Shown here: positions 12,863 through 22,119 of the stretch, in pieces
Position numbering within the stretch: position 1 is the stretch's first letter
Layout of the letters: every line of letters begins with the position of its first letter
Assembly (NCBI GenBank): GCA_949296775.1
Contig: CASFQA010000002.1
Coordinates: 222,305 to 286,304, forward strand
Length of the DNA: 64,000 nucleotides
Direction: 5' to 3'
Origin: an uncultured bacterium
GTDB taxonomy: Bacteria > Bacillota_I > Bacilli_A > RFN20 > CAG-826
Position numbers and translations under genes: made by a program
Notes under the pieces: generated by a model
The model's input: only the letters and a program-made list of their open reading frames with translations
Database searches by the model: none
What the model was told of the DNA's origin: nothing

Positions 12863-14332
12863 ATGAAGTATCTCGATATGCCTTTTACCGCGATTCACGC
12901 GGCGATGAAAAACCACGAGGTCACCCCGTATCAGCTCGTGCTGGAGGCGGTTGAGCGGATCAAAGCCAATGACTGCAACGCCTATGAACGGCTGACCATC
13001 CCCAGCGAGGAAGAGCTTTTGAGGGCGATCGGCCCCTTTGAGGATGACAACCCGCTTTATGGGATCCCTTATGTCTGCAAGGACAATTTCTCGACTAAGG
13101 GGATCGAGACCACGGCCTCGAGCAATATCCTCAATGGCTACGTCCCCGTCTTCGACGCCACGGTGGTGGAAATCCTAAAGAAGAAGAAAGCGGTGATGCT
13201 CGGCAAGACCACCCTCGACGAATTGGCGATGGGCGGCACCGGGACCACCGGCCATAAAGGGATCACCTATAACCCCTTCGATCCCAGCAAGAAACGGATG
13301 GTGGGGGGCTCTAGCTGCGGCTCCGCGGCTTCTTTGGCCCATGGCGACTGCTGCTTCGCCACCGGCTCCGACACCGGCGACTCGGTCCGTAAACCCGCCT
13401 CTTTCGCCGGCTTAGTCGGGTTCAAGCCGACTTGGGGCCGGATTTCCCGTTATGGGCTTTTCCCCTTCGCCCCGAGTTTGGACCACGTCGGCTATTTCAC
13501 CCATTACGTCGAGGACGCGGCGATTCTCCTTAACGCGCTCGCGGGGCATGACGAGATGGACTTCACCTCCTCCTACGTCTTAACCGAGGATTACGCCGCC
13601 CATCTCCATGACGGGCTCAAAGGGCGGAAGTTCGCCGTCATCAAAGAGATATTCGATTCGGTCGACGATCAATTCAACAAGCAGAAATTCTTGGCTCTGG
13701 TCGAGAAAATCAAACAGGCCGGGGCGGAGGTCAGCTACGTCGAGTTCGGGGAGGAGCTGCTCCGCTCGATCTATGCGACCTATATTGTCATTTCCTGCGC
13801 CGAAGCGACCAGCAACGATGCCAACCTCGACGGCATCAAGTTCGGCCCTTATTACGGAGGGAACTCCTATCAAGAGGTCATGATGAACGCCCGGACCAAG
13901 GGCTTCAGCGAGCTGATCAAACGCCGCTTCGTCATCGGCTCGTTCGCCTTGATGAAGGAAAACCAAGAGGACCTGTTTTTGCGGGCCCAGCGCAACCGAG
14001 CCAAGATCGTCGAGAAAACCAACGAGATATTGGATGCTTGCGACGCAATCCTGGTGCCGGCCGCCCCTTCCATCGCCGCGGAATTCGCGCAAAGCTCGGA
14101 TAAATTATCCAGCGAATACCTGATCGCCGATAATCATTTGGCCTTAGGCAATTTCGCCGGCCTCCCCTCGATCAGCCTGCCTTTGGCGCTGGAGAACGGG
14201 ATGCCGCTTGGCATCAATTTGATGTCGAAGGCTTTTACCGAAGCGACCCTTTTGTCCTTGGCCCAGGCGGTTGAGGACATCACCGGCTTAGGCGGATTGA
14301 GCGTCGCCAACCCCAAGGAGGGAAATTTATGA
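12863..14332 (+). CDS. gatA: Glutamyl-tRNA(Gln) amidotransferase subunit A
   Basis: GatA releases ammonia from glutamine for transamidation of misacylated tRNA. The 489-residue protein has the amidase-signature triad: Lys73 (VCKDNF), cis-Ser150 (VGGSSCGSAAS) and nucleophile Ser174. The residue before the nucleophile is Asp (TGDSVRKPAS) where most bacterial GatA have Gly (TGGSIRQPA). I associate this GDS form with Mollicutes homologues. It starts one base after the gatC stop and overlaps gatB by four bases. Confidence 0.96.
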   Translation: MKYLDMPFTAIHAAMKNHEVTPYQLVLEAVERIKANDCNAYERLTIPSEEELLRAIGPFEDDNPLYGIPYVCKDNFSTKGIETTASSNILNGYVPVFDATVVEILKKKKAVMLGKTTLDELAMGGTGTTGHKGITYNPFDPSKKRMVGGSSCGSAASLAHGDCCFATGSDTGDSVRKPASFAGLVGFKPTWGRISRYGLFPFAPSLDHVGYFTHYVEDAAILLNALAGHDEMDFTSSYVLTEDYAAHLHDGLKGRKFAVIKEIFDSVDDQFNKQKFLALVEKIKQAGAEVSYVEFGEELLRSIYATYIVISCAEATSNDANLDGIKFGPYYGGNSYQEVMMNARTKGFSELIKRRFVIGSFALMKENQEDLFLRAQRNRAKIVEKTNEILDACDAILVPAAPSIAAEFAQSSDKLSSEYLIADNHLALGNFAGLPSISLPLALENGMPLGINLMSKAFTEATLLSLAQAVEDITGLGGLSVANPKEGNL

Positions 14333-15759
14333 ATTTCGAACCGGTTATCGGATTGGAAATCCACGTCCAGATGAAGACGAAGTCGAAGATGTTCTCCGGC
14401 TCGCCCAATTCCTTCTCCCATTCCCCAAATAGCGAAGTCACCCCCTTCGATATGGCTTTCCCCGGCACGATGCCCCGGGTCAATAAGCAGGCGGTCATCA
14501 ACGCCATCCGGGTGGCCAACGCCTTGCATATGGATATCGACCCGCTTATCCGCTTCGACCGGAAAAACTATTTCTACGCCGATTTGCCCAAGGGATTCCA
14601 AATCACCCAGCAATTCCATCCGATCGGAAGGAACGGCTATTTGGACATCCTCGATGAATCGGGGCAGAGCAAGCGGATTCGCATCGAGCGGATCCACATG
14701 GAGGAGGATACCTGCAAGCAGCTCCATTTCCCCGATTGCTCTTTGCTTGACTACAACCGGGCCGGGACCCCTTTGGTCGAGATCGTCTCGATGCCGGATA
14801 TCCGTTCGGGGACCGAGGCGATGCATTACGTCGAAGCTATCCGGAACATCGTCGTCTATAGCCTTTCCAGCGACGGCAAGATGGAGGAAGGGTCCTTGCG
14901 TTGCGACGTCAACGTCTCGCTTCGCCCCTACGGATCGGAGACCTTCGGGACCAAGGTTGAGCTAAAGAACCTCAATTCCATCAAAAACATCGAGCAGGCG
15001 CTTGATTACGAGATTGCCCGCCAGTCGGCTTGCCTATTGTCCAATACCCCGATTCAGCAGGAGACCCGCCGCTACGACGAAGGAAGCGGGAAAACCGTTT
15101 TGATGCGGGTGAAGACCGACGCCGTCGACTACAAATACTTCCCCGAGCCCAACATCGCCCCGATTCAGCTAAGCGAGCAGTTCATTGAGGAGGCCATCAA
15201 TACCTGCCCTGAGCTCTACGATTCGAAGAAGATGCGGTATTTGACCTACGGGCTCCCGGAGAAGGACGTCGAGATCATCCTCTCTTCTTTGGATTCCGCC
15301 CTCTATTTCGAGCAGGCCATCGAGGGGGTCAATTACGTTAAGACCATCGCCAACTTCCTGATCGTCGAGATCAATTCCTATTTGAATAAGCGCGGGATCG
15401 GCATTAAGGAATTGCCGTTAAGCCCGCAAAGCCTCCGGTCGATCGCCGCCTATCAAGAGGAGGGCTATTCCCATAAGCAATGCGCCGACATCCTCTTCTA
15501 TTGCCTTGAGCATGATGACGCGACCCCGGAGACGGCTAAGGCCGAGTTGAAAATCGAGAAGCAGATCAGCGACGATTCGGCGATCCGGGAATTGGTGAAC
15601 CAAGTTTTAGAGGCCAATCCCCAGTCCATCGAGGACTTCAAAAACGGCAAAGGCCGGGCGGTCGGCTTCCTCATCGGCCAGGCGATGAAGCTTTCCAAAG
15701 GGAAGGCCAACCCCCAAGCCGTCAGCAAGATAATGAACGAGGAATTGGCCAGGAGATGA
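14329..15759 (+). CDS. gatB: Aspartyl/glutamyl-tRNA amidotransferase subunit B
   Basis: GatB is the kinase and tRNA-binding subunit that phosphorylates the misacylated glutamate for amidation. The 476-residue protein opens with FEPVIGLEIHVQMKTKSKMF, has the DYNRAGTPLVEIVS and EGSLRCDVNVSLRP blocks and ends in a helical YqeY-like tail domain that reads the tRNA D-loop. It is coupled by ATGA overlaps both to gatA before it and to the DUF1836 gene after it. Confidence 0.97.
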   Translation: MNFEPVIGLEIHVQMKTKSKMFSGSPNSFSHSPNSEVTPFDMAFPGTMPRVNKQAVINAIRVANALHMDIDPLIRFDRKNYFYADLPKGFQITQQFHPIGRNGYLDILDESGQSKRIRIERIHMEEDTCKQLHFPDCSLLDYNRAGTPLVEIVSMPDIRSGTEAMHYVEAIRNIVVYSLSSDGKMEEGSLRCDVNVSLRPYGSETFGTKVELKNLNSIKNIEQALDYEIARQSACLLSNTPIQQETRRYDEGSGKTVLMRVKTDAVDYKYFPEPNIAPIQLSEQFIEEAINTCPELYDSKKMRYLTYGLPEKDVEIILSSLDSALYFEQAIEGVNYVKTIANFLIVEINSYLNKRGIGIKELPLSPQSLRSIAAYQEEGYSHKQCADILFYCLEHDDATPETAKAELKIEKQISDDSAIRELVNQVLEANPQSIEDFKNGKGRAVGFLIGQAMKLSKGKANPQAVSKIMNEELARR

Positions 15760-16499
15760 AAAAACAGATTGGGGATTTGCAGGAGTATTTGAAGAAGGTC
15801 GCGTCTTTCTCCTTGCCTAAATACAAGGAATTGCCTTCGGTTGAGCTCTATATGGAGCAAGTCCTCAATTTCATTAACGGGGCCCTTTCGGATTTAACCC
15901 CGGCCGGGGAAAAAGCCCTGACCTCCTTCATGGTCAATAACTACGTCAAGGCCAAGATGATCTCGACTCCGGTCAAGAAGAAGTACTCCCGCGACCAGAT
16001 CGGCTACCTCATGGCCATCTGCTTGATGAAGTCGACCCTTTCGATGGGGGACATCGCGGTGCTGCTTGAACATGAAGCCGGGATATCCGTCGATAAGGAA
16101 CGGGTCTATTCCTTTTTCTGCGAACTCGAGACCTCGATCCTCGCCGAAACGGCCAAAAAGACCGCGCCGCGGGTTGAGGATATCGCCCGGCGGCTGAAAA
16201 CCGACACCAGCCGGAAAAACAAAAAAGCCGAAGACAACGCGATCAATTCCCTGGCTTTGTTGGCTCTTCGCTTGTCTATTCAAGCCCAAGCGAATAAACT
16301 TCTTAGTGACTACATCATCGACGTCCTGCGGAAATCCTCCCGTAGTGAAGAGGCCTATTCCATCGAGACTTACCCCTCCAACAAGGAAGCCAAGCATGAG
16401 GCGGCCCTAGGGAAAGTCGAGGCCAAGCGGCTCGCGGAAGCCAAACAGGCGCCGAAAAGCAAAAAAGAGAAGAAGCCGAAAAAGGAGAGAAAGCCATGA
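15756..16499 (+). CDS. DUF1836 protein, putative regulator
   Basis: The 247-residue protein matches DUF1836: the block LPSVELYMEQVLNFIN followed by MVNNYVKAKMISTPVKKKYSRDQIGYLMAI is the family hallmark and resembles a MerR-like winged helix with KKKYSR at the recognition region. The second half is helical, and the last 25 residues are a Lys-rich tail. The family is thought to contain transcription regulators, without a defined target. It overlaps both gatB and galE by four bases, so it is embedded in this operon. Confidence 0.8.
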   Translation: MKKQIGDLQEYLKKVASFSLPKYKELPSVELYMEQVLNFINGALSDLTPAGEKALTSFMVNNYVKAKMISTPVKKKYSRDQIGYLMAICLMKSTLSMGDIAVLLEHEAGISVDKERVYSFFCELETSILAETAKKTAPRVEDIARRLKTDTSRKNKKAEDNAINSLALLALRLSIQAQANKLLSDYIIDVLRKSSRSEEAYSIETYPSNKEAKHEAALGKVEAKRLAEAKQAPKSKKEKKPKKERKP

Positions 16500-17506
16500 G
16501 AATACTCGTCACCGGGGGCACCGGGTTCATCGGGTCGGAAACCGTCGTCGAATTGATCAAAAACGGCTACGAAGCCATCGTCGTCGACAACCTGTCGAAT
16601 TCAAAGAAAGCGGTCATCGACCGGATAGAGACCATCACCGGAACCCGGCCGGTCTTTTATCAGGTCGATTGCTGCGACCTCGATTCATTCGAGGCGGTGT
16701 TCAAAGCCGAGGCCATCGATGCCGTCATCCATTTCGCCGGGCTTAAAGCGGTGGGGGAATCGGTCCATAAGCCGATCGAGTATTACTCCAACAACCTCAT
16801 CTCGACCTGCAACCTGCTTAAATTGATGAACAAATACGGGGTCAACAACCTCGTCTTCTCGAGCTCGGCGACCGTTTACGGGGTGCCAAAGCACGTCCCT
16901 CTTTTCGAAAGCGATCCAGTCGAGTCGGCCACCAACCCCTACGGGGAGACGAAAGTCATGATCGAGCGGATCATCGAGGACGCCTGCAAGGCCAATAAGC
17001 AGCTTAACGCCGCCTTGCTCCGTTACTTCAACCCGATTGGGGCCCATCCGTCGGGATTGTTGGGCGAAGATCCCAACGGCATCCCCAACAACTTGATGCC
17101 CTACATCACCCAAGTGGCGATCGGCAAGCTCGACCACCTTCGGGTCTACGGGGACACCTATCCGACCCCGGATGGAACCGGGATCCGCGACTATATCCAC
17201 GTCGTCGATTTGGCCAAAGGCCACGTCGCGACCATCAAGAAGCTCCTCTCCAATCCGGGCCTGGTGGTTTATAACCTCGGGACCGGGAAAGGGACATCGG
17301 TTTTGGAGATGGTCAAGGCCTTCGAAGAGGCGACCGGGGTCCATATCCCCTATACCATCGAAGGGATGCGGCCGGGCGATGTGGCGGAGAATTACGCCAA
17401 CTGCGACAAAGCCTATGAGGACTTGGGGTGGAAAGCCGAATTGACCGTCCTCGACGCCTGCCGCGACGCCTTCAATTTCCAAAAGCACAATCCCAACGGA
17501 ATATAA
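16496..17506 (+). CDS. galE: UDP-glucose 4-epimerase
   Basis: GalE interconverts UDP-galactose and UDP-glucose with tightly bound NAD. The 336-residue SDR protein has the Rossmann motif TGGTGFIG at residues 6-13, the catalytic serine region FSSSATVYG at 121-129 and the YxxxK pair Tyr149/Lys153 (NPYGETK). The length and the C-terminal substrate domain are typical. It overlaps the DUF1836 gene by four bases. It could also feed galactose from the GH36 enzyme of the glycan operon further along into metabolism. Confidence 0.95.
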   Translation: MRILVTGGTGFIGSETVVELIKNGYEAIVVDNLSNSKKAVIDRIETITGTRPVFYQVDCCDLDSFEAVFKAEAIDAVIHFAGLKAVGESVHKPIEYYSNNLISTCNLLKLMNKYGVNNLVFSSSATVYGVPKHVPLFESDPVESATNPYGETKVMIERIIEDACKANKQLNAALLRYFNPIGAHPSGLLGEDPNGIPNNLMPYITQVAIGKLDHLRVYGDTYPTPDGTGIRDYIHVVDLAKGHVATIKKLLSNPGLVVYNLGTGKGTSVLEMVKAFEEATGVHIPYTIEGMRPGDVAENYANCDKAYEDLGWKAELTVLDACRDAFNFQKHNPNGI

Positions 17507-17521
17507 AAAAGGAGAGCAGCC

Positions 17522-18424
17522 ATGATCAAGACGTTTGAAGTAAATCTCCCCAGCGGCGAGAAATTGAAAGGCCGGCACTGGGAGAAGAAGGAGGCGACCC
17601 AGGTCCTTTGCCTCATCACCGGGATGTGCGAGCATTCGCTCCGTTACGATGATTTCGCGAAGTTCCTCAATTCGAAAGGCATCGAGGTTTATGTCCTTGA
17701 CGCCTTTGGGCAAGGGTTGAACGCCGAGACCGAAAACCATTTGCAGATTTGGCCGGACGACGGATTCGAGAAAACCGTCGATGGGCTGGAGGCGATGGTC
17801 GCCTTGTCGAAGGAAAAGGGGCTTCCGGTCACCTTGATGGGCCATTCGACCGGCTCATTCATGGTCCAGCGTTATCTGCAGCGTTACCCGGGCCACGTCG
17901 AAAAGGCCATCGTCTGCGGCTCCAATGGCGGGCAAGCCGGCTTGATGAAGTTCGGCAACCTGGTTTGCAAATTGCTCGTCAACAAGAAAAACGAGCACAA
18001 GCCGGCCAATTTCATCACCAAGTTGGCCTTTGGTCCCTACGTCAAGGGGACGGCCTCGGCGAAAACCGAGTTCGATTGGCTTTCCTATAACGAGAAAAAC
18101 GTCCAGGACTATATCGCCGACCCCTATTGTGGGGCCGTCAACACCGGTTCCTTCTGGAAAGGGTTCTTCGCCGGGATGGTCAAAATCTGGGACAAGAAGG
18201 AATTGGCTAAGCTCGTGCCGACCAAGGTGCTCATCATCTCCGGCAAAGAGGATCCGGTCGGGCAATACGGCTCCGGCTTATTATGGCTCCGCGACGCCTA
18301 TAAGGCCCGGGGGCTAACGGTCGTGCTCCATCTATATTCGAACATGCGGCATGAGATCCTTAACGAAGAAGGTCGGCAAGAGGTCTACGACGACGTCCTC
18401 CGCTTCCTAACCGAAGGGAAGTGA
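17522..18424 (+). CDS. Alpha/beta hydrolase, monoacylglycerol lipase-like (Hydrolase_4)
   Basis: The 300-residue protein has an alpha/beta-hydrolase fold of the lysophospholipase/monoglyceride lipase group. The nucleophile is Ser109 in GHSTGS, the acid is the Asp in SGKEDPVG near residue 241 and the base is the His in NMRHEILNE near residue 278. The segment GMCEHSLRYDDFAKFL is the usual oxyanion and helix block after strand 3. There is no signal peptide, so it acts in the cytoplasm, probably on acylglycerols or short esters. AAAGGAG lies eight bases before the ATG. Confidence 0.85.
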   Translation: MIKTFEVNLPSGEKLKGRHWEKKEATQVLCLITGMCEHSLRYDDFAKFLNSKGIEVYVLDAFGQGLNAETENHLQIWPDDGFEKTVDGLEAMVALSKEKGLPVTLMGHSTGSFMVQRYLQRYPGHVEKAIVCGSNGGQAGLMKFGNLVCKLLVNKKNEHKPANFITKLAFGPYVKGTASAKTEFDWLSYNEKNVQDYIADPYCGAVNTGSFWKGFFAGMVKIWDKKELAKLVPTKVLIISGKEDPVGQYGSGLLWLRDAYKARGLTVVLHLYSNMRHEILNEEGRQEVYDDVLRFLTEGK

Positions 18425-18437
18425 ACGTTCAATCGGC

Positions 18438-18460
18438 GCCTAGCCCCCTAGGCTCCTTAT
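18438..18460 (+). terminator. Possible terminator after the hydrolase gene
   Basis: GCCTAG (18438-18443) and CTAGGC (18448-18453) form a 6-bp stem with a CCCC loop, followed by a moderately T-rich stretch. It lies 14 bases after the hydrolase stop. The tract is weak, so termination may be partial. Confidence 0.5.
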
Positions 18461-18476
18461 TTATTGGTCTATTGCT

Positions 18477-19859
18477 ATGAAAATCGCCAAGCCCCTTATC
18501 CATCCAACCCCGAAAAAAGGGTGGATCAACGACCCGAATGGCTTTTGCTATTTCCGTGGGCGTTACCATCTTTTCGCCCAGCATAATCCCCTCTCGCCGA
18601 CCTGGGGCCCGATGCATTGGCTCCATTTCTCCTCCCCCGATTTGCTTCATTGGCGGGAAGAGGGGATCGCCTTAAAGCCCGAGCATCCATACGAATTGCC
18701 TTGGGGCTGCTTTTCGGGGACGGCGATCGAAGACGAAGGAACGCTGCGCCTTTATTACACCGGCTGCCAGGAAGGGGCGCAGGTCCAATGCATGGCCTAT
18801 AGCCTAGATGGGGTGAGCTTCGTTAAGCATGAAGGCAATCCGGTGCTCGACGGGGCAAGTCTGCCCGTTGGGTATTCGGTTAAGGATTTCCGCGACCCGA
18901 AGATCGTCAAGCAAAACGGCCGTTACTATTTGCTTATGGGGGCTAAGAAAGAAGGGTTGGGCTCTTCGATCCTTTGCTACGATAGCCCTGACGGCTTCCG
19001 TTTTTCCTTCCTTTCGACCTTCTATACCGGGGTCGATGAAGTCGATGGCTGCCTAGAATGCCCTGACCTTTTGTTGCTCGATGACCATCGTGCCTTGCTC
19101 TCCTTCTCGCCGCAGAATAAGCCAAGCCACGGGAAAGGGAGCTTTCAAAACATCGCCAGCTCGGTTTACGTCTATGGGGAAGTCGATTTGCCTTCTGGCC
19201 ATTTCCGTCCCCTAAGCGGGGAAATCGAGTTCGACCAAGGGTTTGATTTCTACGCCCCCGAATTGCTGCGCCATGGCGATGAATGCTATCTCGCCGCTTG
19301 GGCCGCCATGTGGGGAAGGGAATATCCGATGGCGGAACAAGGGTATGCCAATTCCTTGCTCGTTCGGCGGATTTCCTATAGGGATAACCGGCTTTTGCAG
19401 TCTTTTGTCCCGGATTTGGATAGCTATTGGGATACCAACCGCGATTATGGCGACCGCTTAGTCGACTCCGATTTGGTCCTCTTTGATTTTGGCGGGGATT
19501 GCAAAAGGATCCGTTTCGAAATCGAATCCGATTCCGGCTTTTCTTTTGTTCTGCATGGCGGCTATATCATCAGCCATGAAGCCGGCTCGCCCTATCTTTC
19601 CTTCGCCCGGACCGCCGAGGCTTATGGCAGCATGAAGATTGGGCAAGCCGCCGATTCCACCCGTTATGTGAAAGCCGGGGATCTCCCTCGTTATTATTTC
19701 GATATTCTGATCGATGGGTATGTGATCGAGACCCTTATTAACCACGGGGAATACGCCATTACGTCCCAATATTTCTCCAAAGGGGACAATTCGCTCCGTT
19801 TCCAAGGGAAATGCCGGGTCAGCGGATTGTCGTTATCCTTTTTGAAAGGCCGTCAATAA
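18477..19859 (+). CDS. GH32 sucrose(-6-phosphate) hydrolase / fructosidase
   Basis: This 460-residue cytoplasmic enzyme belongs to glycoside hydrolase family 32 and should cleave beta-fructosides such as sucrose or sucrose-6-phosphate. The nucleophile is Asp19 in GWINDPNG, the transition-state stabiliser is in DFRDPK near residue 140 and the acid/base is Glu194 in ECPDL. A five-bladed propeller is followed by the small beta-sandwich. No phosphotransferase or dedicated sucrose transporter is adjacent, so phosphorylated versus free substrate is open. No Shine-Dalgarno is visible before the ATG, although the upstream DNA is TA-rich. Confidence 0.93.
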   Translation: MKIAKPLIHPTPKKGWINDPNGFCYFRGRYHLFAQHNPLSPTWGPMHWLHFSSPDLLHWREEGIALKPEHPYELPWGCFSGTAIEDEGTLRLYYTGCQEGAQVQCMAYSLDGVSFVKHEGNPVLDGASLPVGYSVKDFRDPKIVKQNGRYYLLMGAKKEGLGSSILCYDSPDGFRFSFLSTFYTGVDEVDGCLECPDLLLLDDHRALLSFSPQNKPSHGKGSFQNIASSVYVYGEVDLPSGHFRPLSGEIEFDQGFDFYAPELLRHGDECYLAAWAAMWGREYPMAEQGYANSLLVRRISYRDNRLLQSFVPDLDSYWDTNRDYGDRLVDSDLVLFDFGGDCKRIRFEIESDSGFSFVLHGGYIISHEAGSPYLSFARTAEAYGSMKIGQAADSTRYVKAGDLPRYYFDILIDGYVIETLINHGEYAITSQYFSKGDNSLRFQGKCRVSGLSLSFLKGRQ

Positions 19860-19892
19860 AAGCATCCTTGCCCTTAGGGATCGTTTATATTT

Positions 19893-19908
19893 TTGGCCTT
19901 ATGGCCAA
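19893..19908 (+). other. Short hairpin after the GH32 gene
   Basis: TTGGCC (19893-19898) and GGCCAA (19903-19908) form a 6-bp stem around a TTAT loop. It follows a T-run rather than preceding one, so it is a poor terminator on the plus strand. Role unclear. Confidence 0.3.
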
Positions 19909-19968
19909 TTAATGGCTCCCTTGGCTTCCCATTCCCGGGGAAAACAAGTAAAATCCTGCTTGTCGAAC

Positions 19969-21120
19969 ATGATCGTCGCCTTCTTTCACCTTAAAACCGA
20001 CCCGACGCCGCTTAGCTTCGTCAGCGAGTTCCCGGGTTATTCCCTCCTCCGCGGGGATTGGTCGGTTTTGCTGCCGATTTTAAGCGGGGAGGGAAAAGAA
20101 AGTTACGAGGGTTCGTTTTTGCTCGATGACGTCAATATCCTCGAGGACGAGTATTGCTTCGCCTCCGTGGCCATCAATGGGATGGAAACCGTTTCCTCCC
20201 TCCCTTTGAAGAAGGGGCTTGAGTCCTCGCCGCTGAATCAGCCCTTAACGAAGTATCGCGAGGAGCATAACCTAAGCGACGAGCTTTTCGCCGCCTTGAC
20301 CCAGGCCATCACCGAGCTTTACAACGCCTTGCTTAGCCGCCCCTTATACACCATTTTGGATTTGTCTAAGGCCGAGCCGGGGTTCGCTAAGGCTGTCAAT
20401 GACCTTTCCCATTTTATTTTCGCTTCTTATCGGATACTGGTCTATCAAGGGAATGAGGAGGGCGAAGCCCGGCTGACCGCCTTTGGGGCGGAGCCCTCGC
20501 TTCCTTCCTTCCCCGTCACCTTCGCCGACTTCGATTACGGGGAGAAAGGGGAACAGGCCGGCTTCCGTTTCTTCGTCGCCGATATCACCGATTCCGAGGC
20601 GCTTAACCCCGGGCATATGTTTGCCCGCCGGGCGGAAAAAATTAAAAAGAAAAAGCAAAAAGCCCTCGAGGCCAAAAAGGGAGGGCGGAAAAACCCCTTT
20701 AAGCAGTCTTTCACCCTCAACGTGCCCTTTGCCGTCCTCTTCCTTTTGTTCTGCTGCCTTTCCGGCATCGTCTTCTTCTATCTCGCCAAAGGGGATTACA
20801 ACGGGACGGTCGCCTCCATCTTCTCGATTTTAAGCCCGATCTTCGCTTTAATGACTTTGATGCCGGTCGCTTTCTTCTATCTCGATTCCCCTGAACTTAA
20901 CCTGCTTAGGAACAAGCCGCTTTTTGGGGGGTTGGCTTTGATCGGCGGCGTGGCCCTTATCCTCGGCTTAGCGGAATTCCTTTTCTTCCGAACCACCGAT
21001 TTCCCGCTTAGCAACCAACTGCCGTTTATTTTGCCTTTGCTGGGCTTCCCGCTTATGGAGGCGGCGTTCCTGCTCGTTTTGTATTTTATTCGGAAGAAAC
21101 GATCGGAGTTAGAGGAATAG
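19969..21120 (+). CDS. Membrane protein with soluble N-terminal domain, unknown
   Basis: The 383-residue product (MIVAFFHLKTDPTPL) has a soluble N-terminal half of about 225 residues, a very basic linker (KIKKKKQKALEAKKGGRKN), then four hydrophobic helices up to the end. ATG 19969 is preferred over ATG 19912 because a TAAAAT at 19949-19954 would start transcription just before it, and the extra residues of the longer form look unlike coding sequence. No family is recognised. It is paired with the next membrane protein two bases downstream. Confidence 0.65.
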   Translation: MIVAFFHLKTDPTPLSFVSEFPGYSLLRGDWSVLLPILSGEGKESYEGSFLLDDVNILEDEYCFASVAINGMETVSSLPLKKGLESSPLNQPLTKYREEHNLSDELFAALTQAITELYNALLSRPLYTILDLSKAEPGFAKAVNDLSHFIFASYRILVYQGNEEGEARLTAFGAEPSLPSFPVTFADFDYGEKGEQAGFRFFVADITDSEALNPGHMFARRAEKIKKKKQKALEAKKGGRKNPFKQSFTLNVPFAVLFLLFCCLSGIVFFYLAKGDYNGTVASIFSILSPIFALMTLMPVAFFYLDSPELNLLRNKPLFGGLALIGGVALILGLAEFLFFRTTDFPLSNQLPFILPLLGFPLMEAAFLLVLYFIRKKRSELEE

Positions 21121-21122
21121 GG

Positions 21123-21638
21123 ATGATCATTCTCGCGTCTTCGACTGGCTATGCGATTTTGGCCGCGGTGGGGTCGGCATTCGTCATCGTTTTAGGCTAT
21201 ATCGCCTCGATCCTTTTCCGATCGGGGGAATTCGCCGCCTACGCCCGGCGGATGGCTTTTCTTGATGAGAAAAACGTCAAAATGGAACTAAGCTTCGCCA
21301 ACAAGACCAGCCGATCGAAAACCTATAAGAACCTCGGTTTGGCCATCAAGTCCAAGCGGGGTTACGAAAGAGTCTCTTTCTTGAGCCACCCCCCGTTTGT
21401 GAAAGGGCAGGATTCGCTGCAGGTCGGACACTCCCTCTCCCTTTTCGTCGGGAAGGGGGAGAAGGCGACCTTCGTCATCGATTTCCATCTGAGCGAACTT
21501 AGCGACGCCCAATATTGCCTTTTCTGCCAAGTCGGGAAGCGGGGCTTCGTCGCCTCAATCGACCTCAATTCCTATAATGCGAAGCCGATTTATTTCCGCC
21601 CGATCTCCAACAAGGCCTTCTCGACGCTGATCGGCTAG
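21123..21638 (+). CDS. Membrane-anchored protein with a soluble beta-rich domain, unknown
   Basis: The 171-residue protein has one N-terminal membrane helix at about residues 8-30 and a soluble domain of about 135 residues with alternating hydrophobic strands. It begins two bases after the preceding membrane protein gene, so the pair is probably co-expressed and may work together. No motif identifies the family. Confidence 0.65.
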   Translation: MIILASSTGYAILAAVGSAFVIVLGYIASILFRSGEFAAYARRMAFLDEKNVKMELSFANKTSRSKTYKNLGLAIKSKRGYERVSFLSHPPFVKGQDSLQVGHSLSLFVGKGEKATFVIDFHLSELSDAQYCLFCQVGKRGFVASIDLNSYNAKPIYFRPISNKAFSTLIG

Positions 21639-21642
21639 CGGG

Positions 21643-22119
21643 CTAGCCGTCTTTCGCCTTAAGGTAATCCGCAGCGAAGTTAAGGTAGGATTGCTTGCCG
21701 AGCCCTGGCAAAGACAGCCACTCCTCAAGGGTAGAGGGTTTATAGGTGGCCAGGGATACCAATCCTTTATCCGAAACGATCGAATGGGCGTTGAGCCCTT
21801 TTTCCTTCGCCTTTTTGCCTCGGTCCTCGATTAGGCGGTCTAATAGCTTGGTGTCGGTCAGGATCTGCCCCTCGTCATCGGCGACGACTTGGTAGATGTC
21901 GCGGTAATCGAGGTATTTGATCCGTTTCGTCGGGTCGATTCGCTCGCCTCCCTTATGGCTTTTTGCCTCGGGGAGGAAAGCATCGCCGGTTTGGATTTCA
22001 TAACGCGGCAAAAGGGAGCAGTCGAGCTGTTCGTAACCTCGGCGGAACCCTCTTTTATAAACCTCGTAGGAGACGGTTCGGTTGCAGCCGGAGCCATCGG
22101 GCTTGAAGAGCAGAGACGC
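21643..22119 (-). pseudogene. Remnant of an HRDC-domain protein
   Basis: The frame is open on the minus strand from 22119 down to the stop at 21643, about 158 codons, and is bounded upstream by an in-frame TAA at 22120-22122. No ATG or well-placed start is present; the TTG at 22011 falls in mid-domain. The C-terminal 70 residues (LLDRLIEDRGKKAKEKGLN, then TLEEWLSLPGLGKQSYLNF) form an HRDC domain as found at the end of RecQ helicases and related DNA-processing enzymes. The N-terminal catalytic part is missing, so this is most likely a truncated gene. It lies only four bases from the convergent gene before it. Confidence 0.6.

Noticed and set aside
16685-17845. A 386-codon frame antisense to galE and the hydrolase gene
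   Set aside because: Long antisense frames recur over strongly codon-biased genes here; galE and the hydrolase have full catalytic motifs, so this is a shadow.
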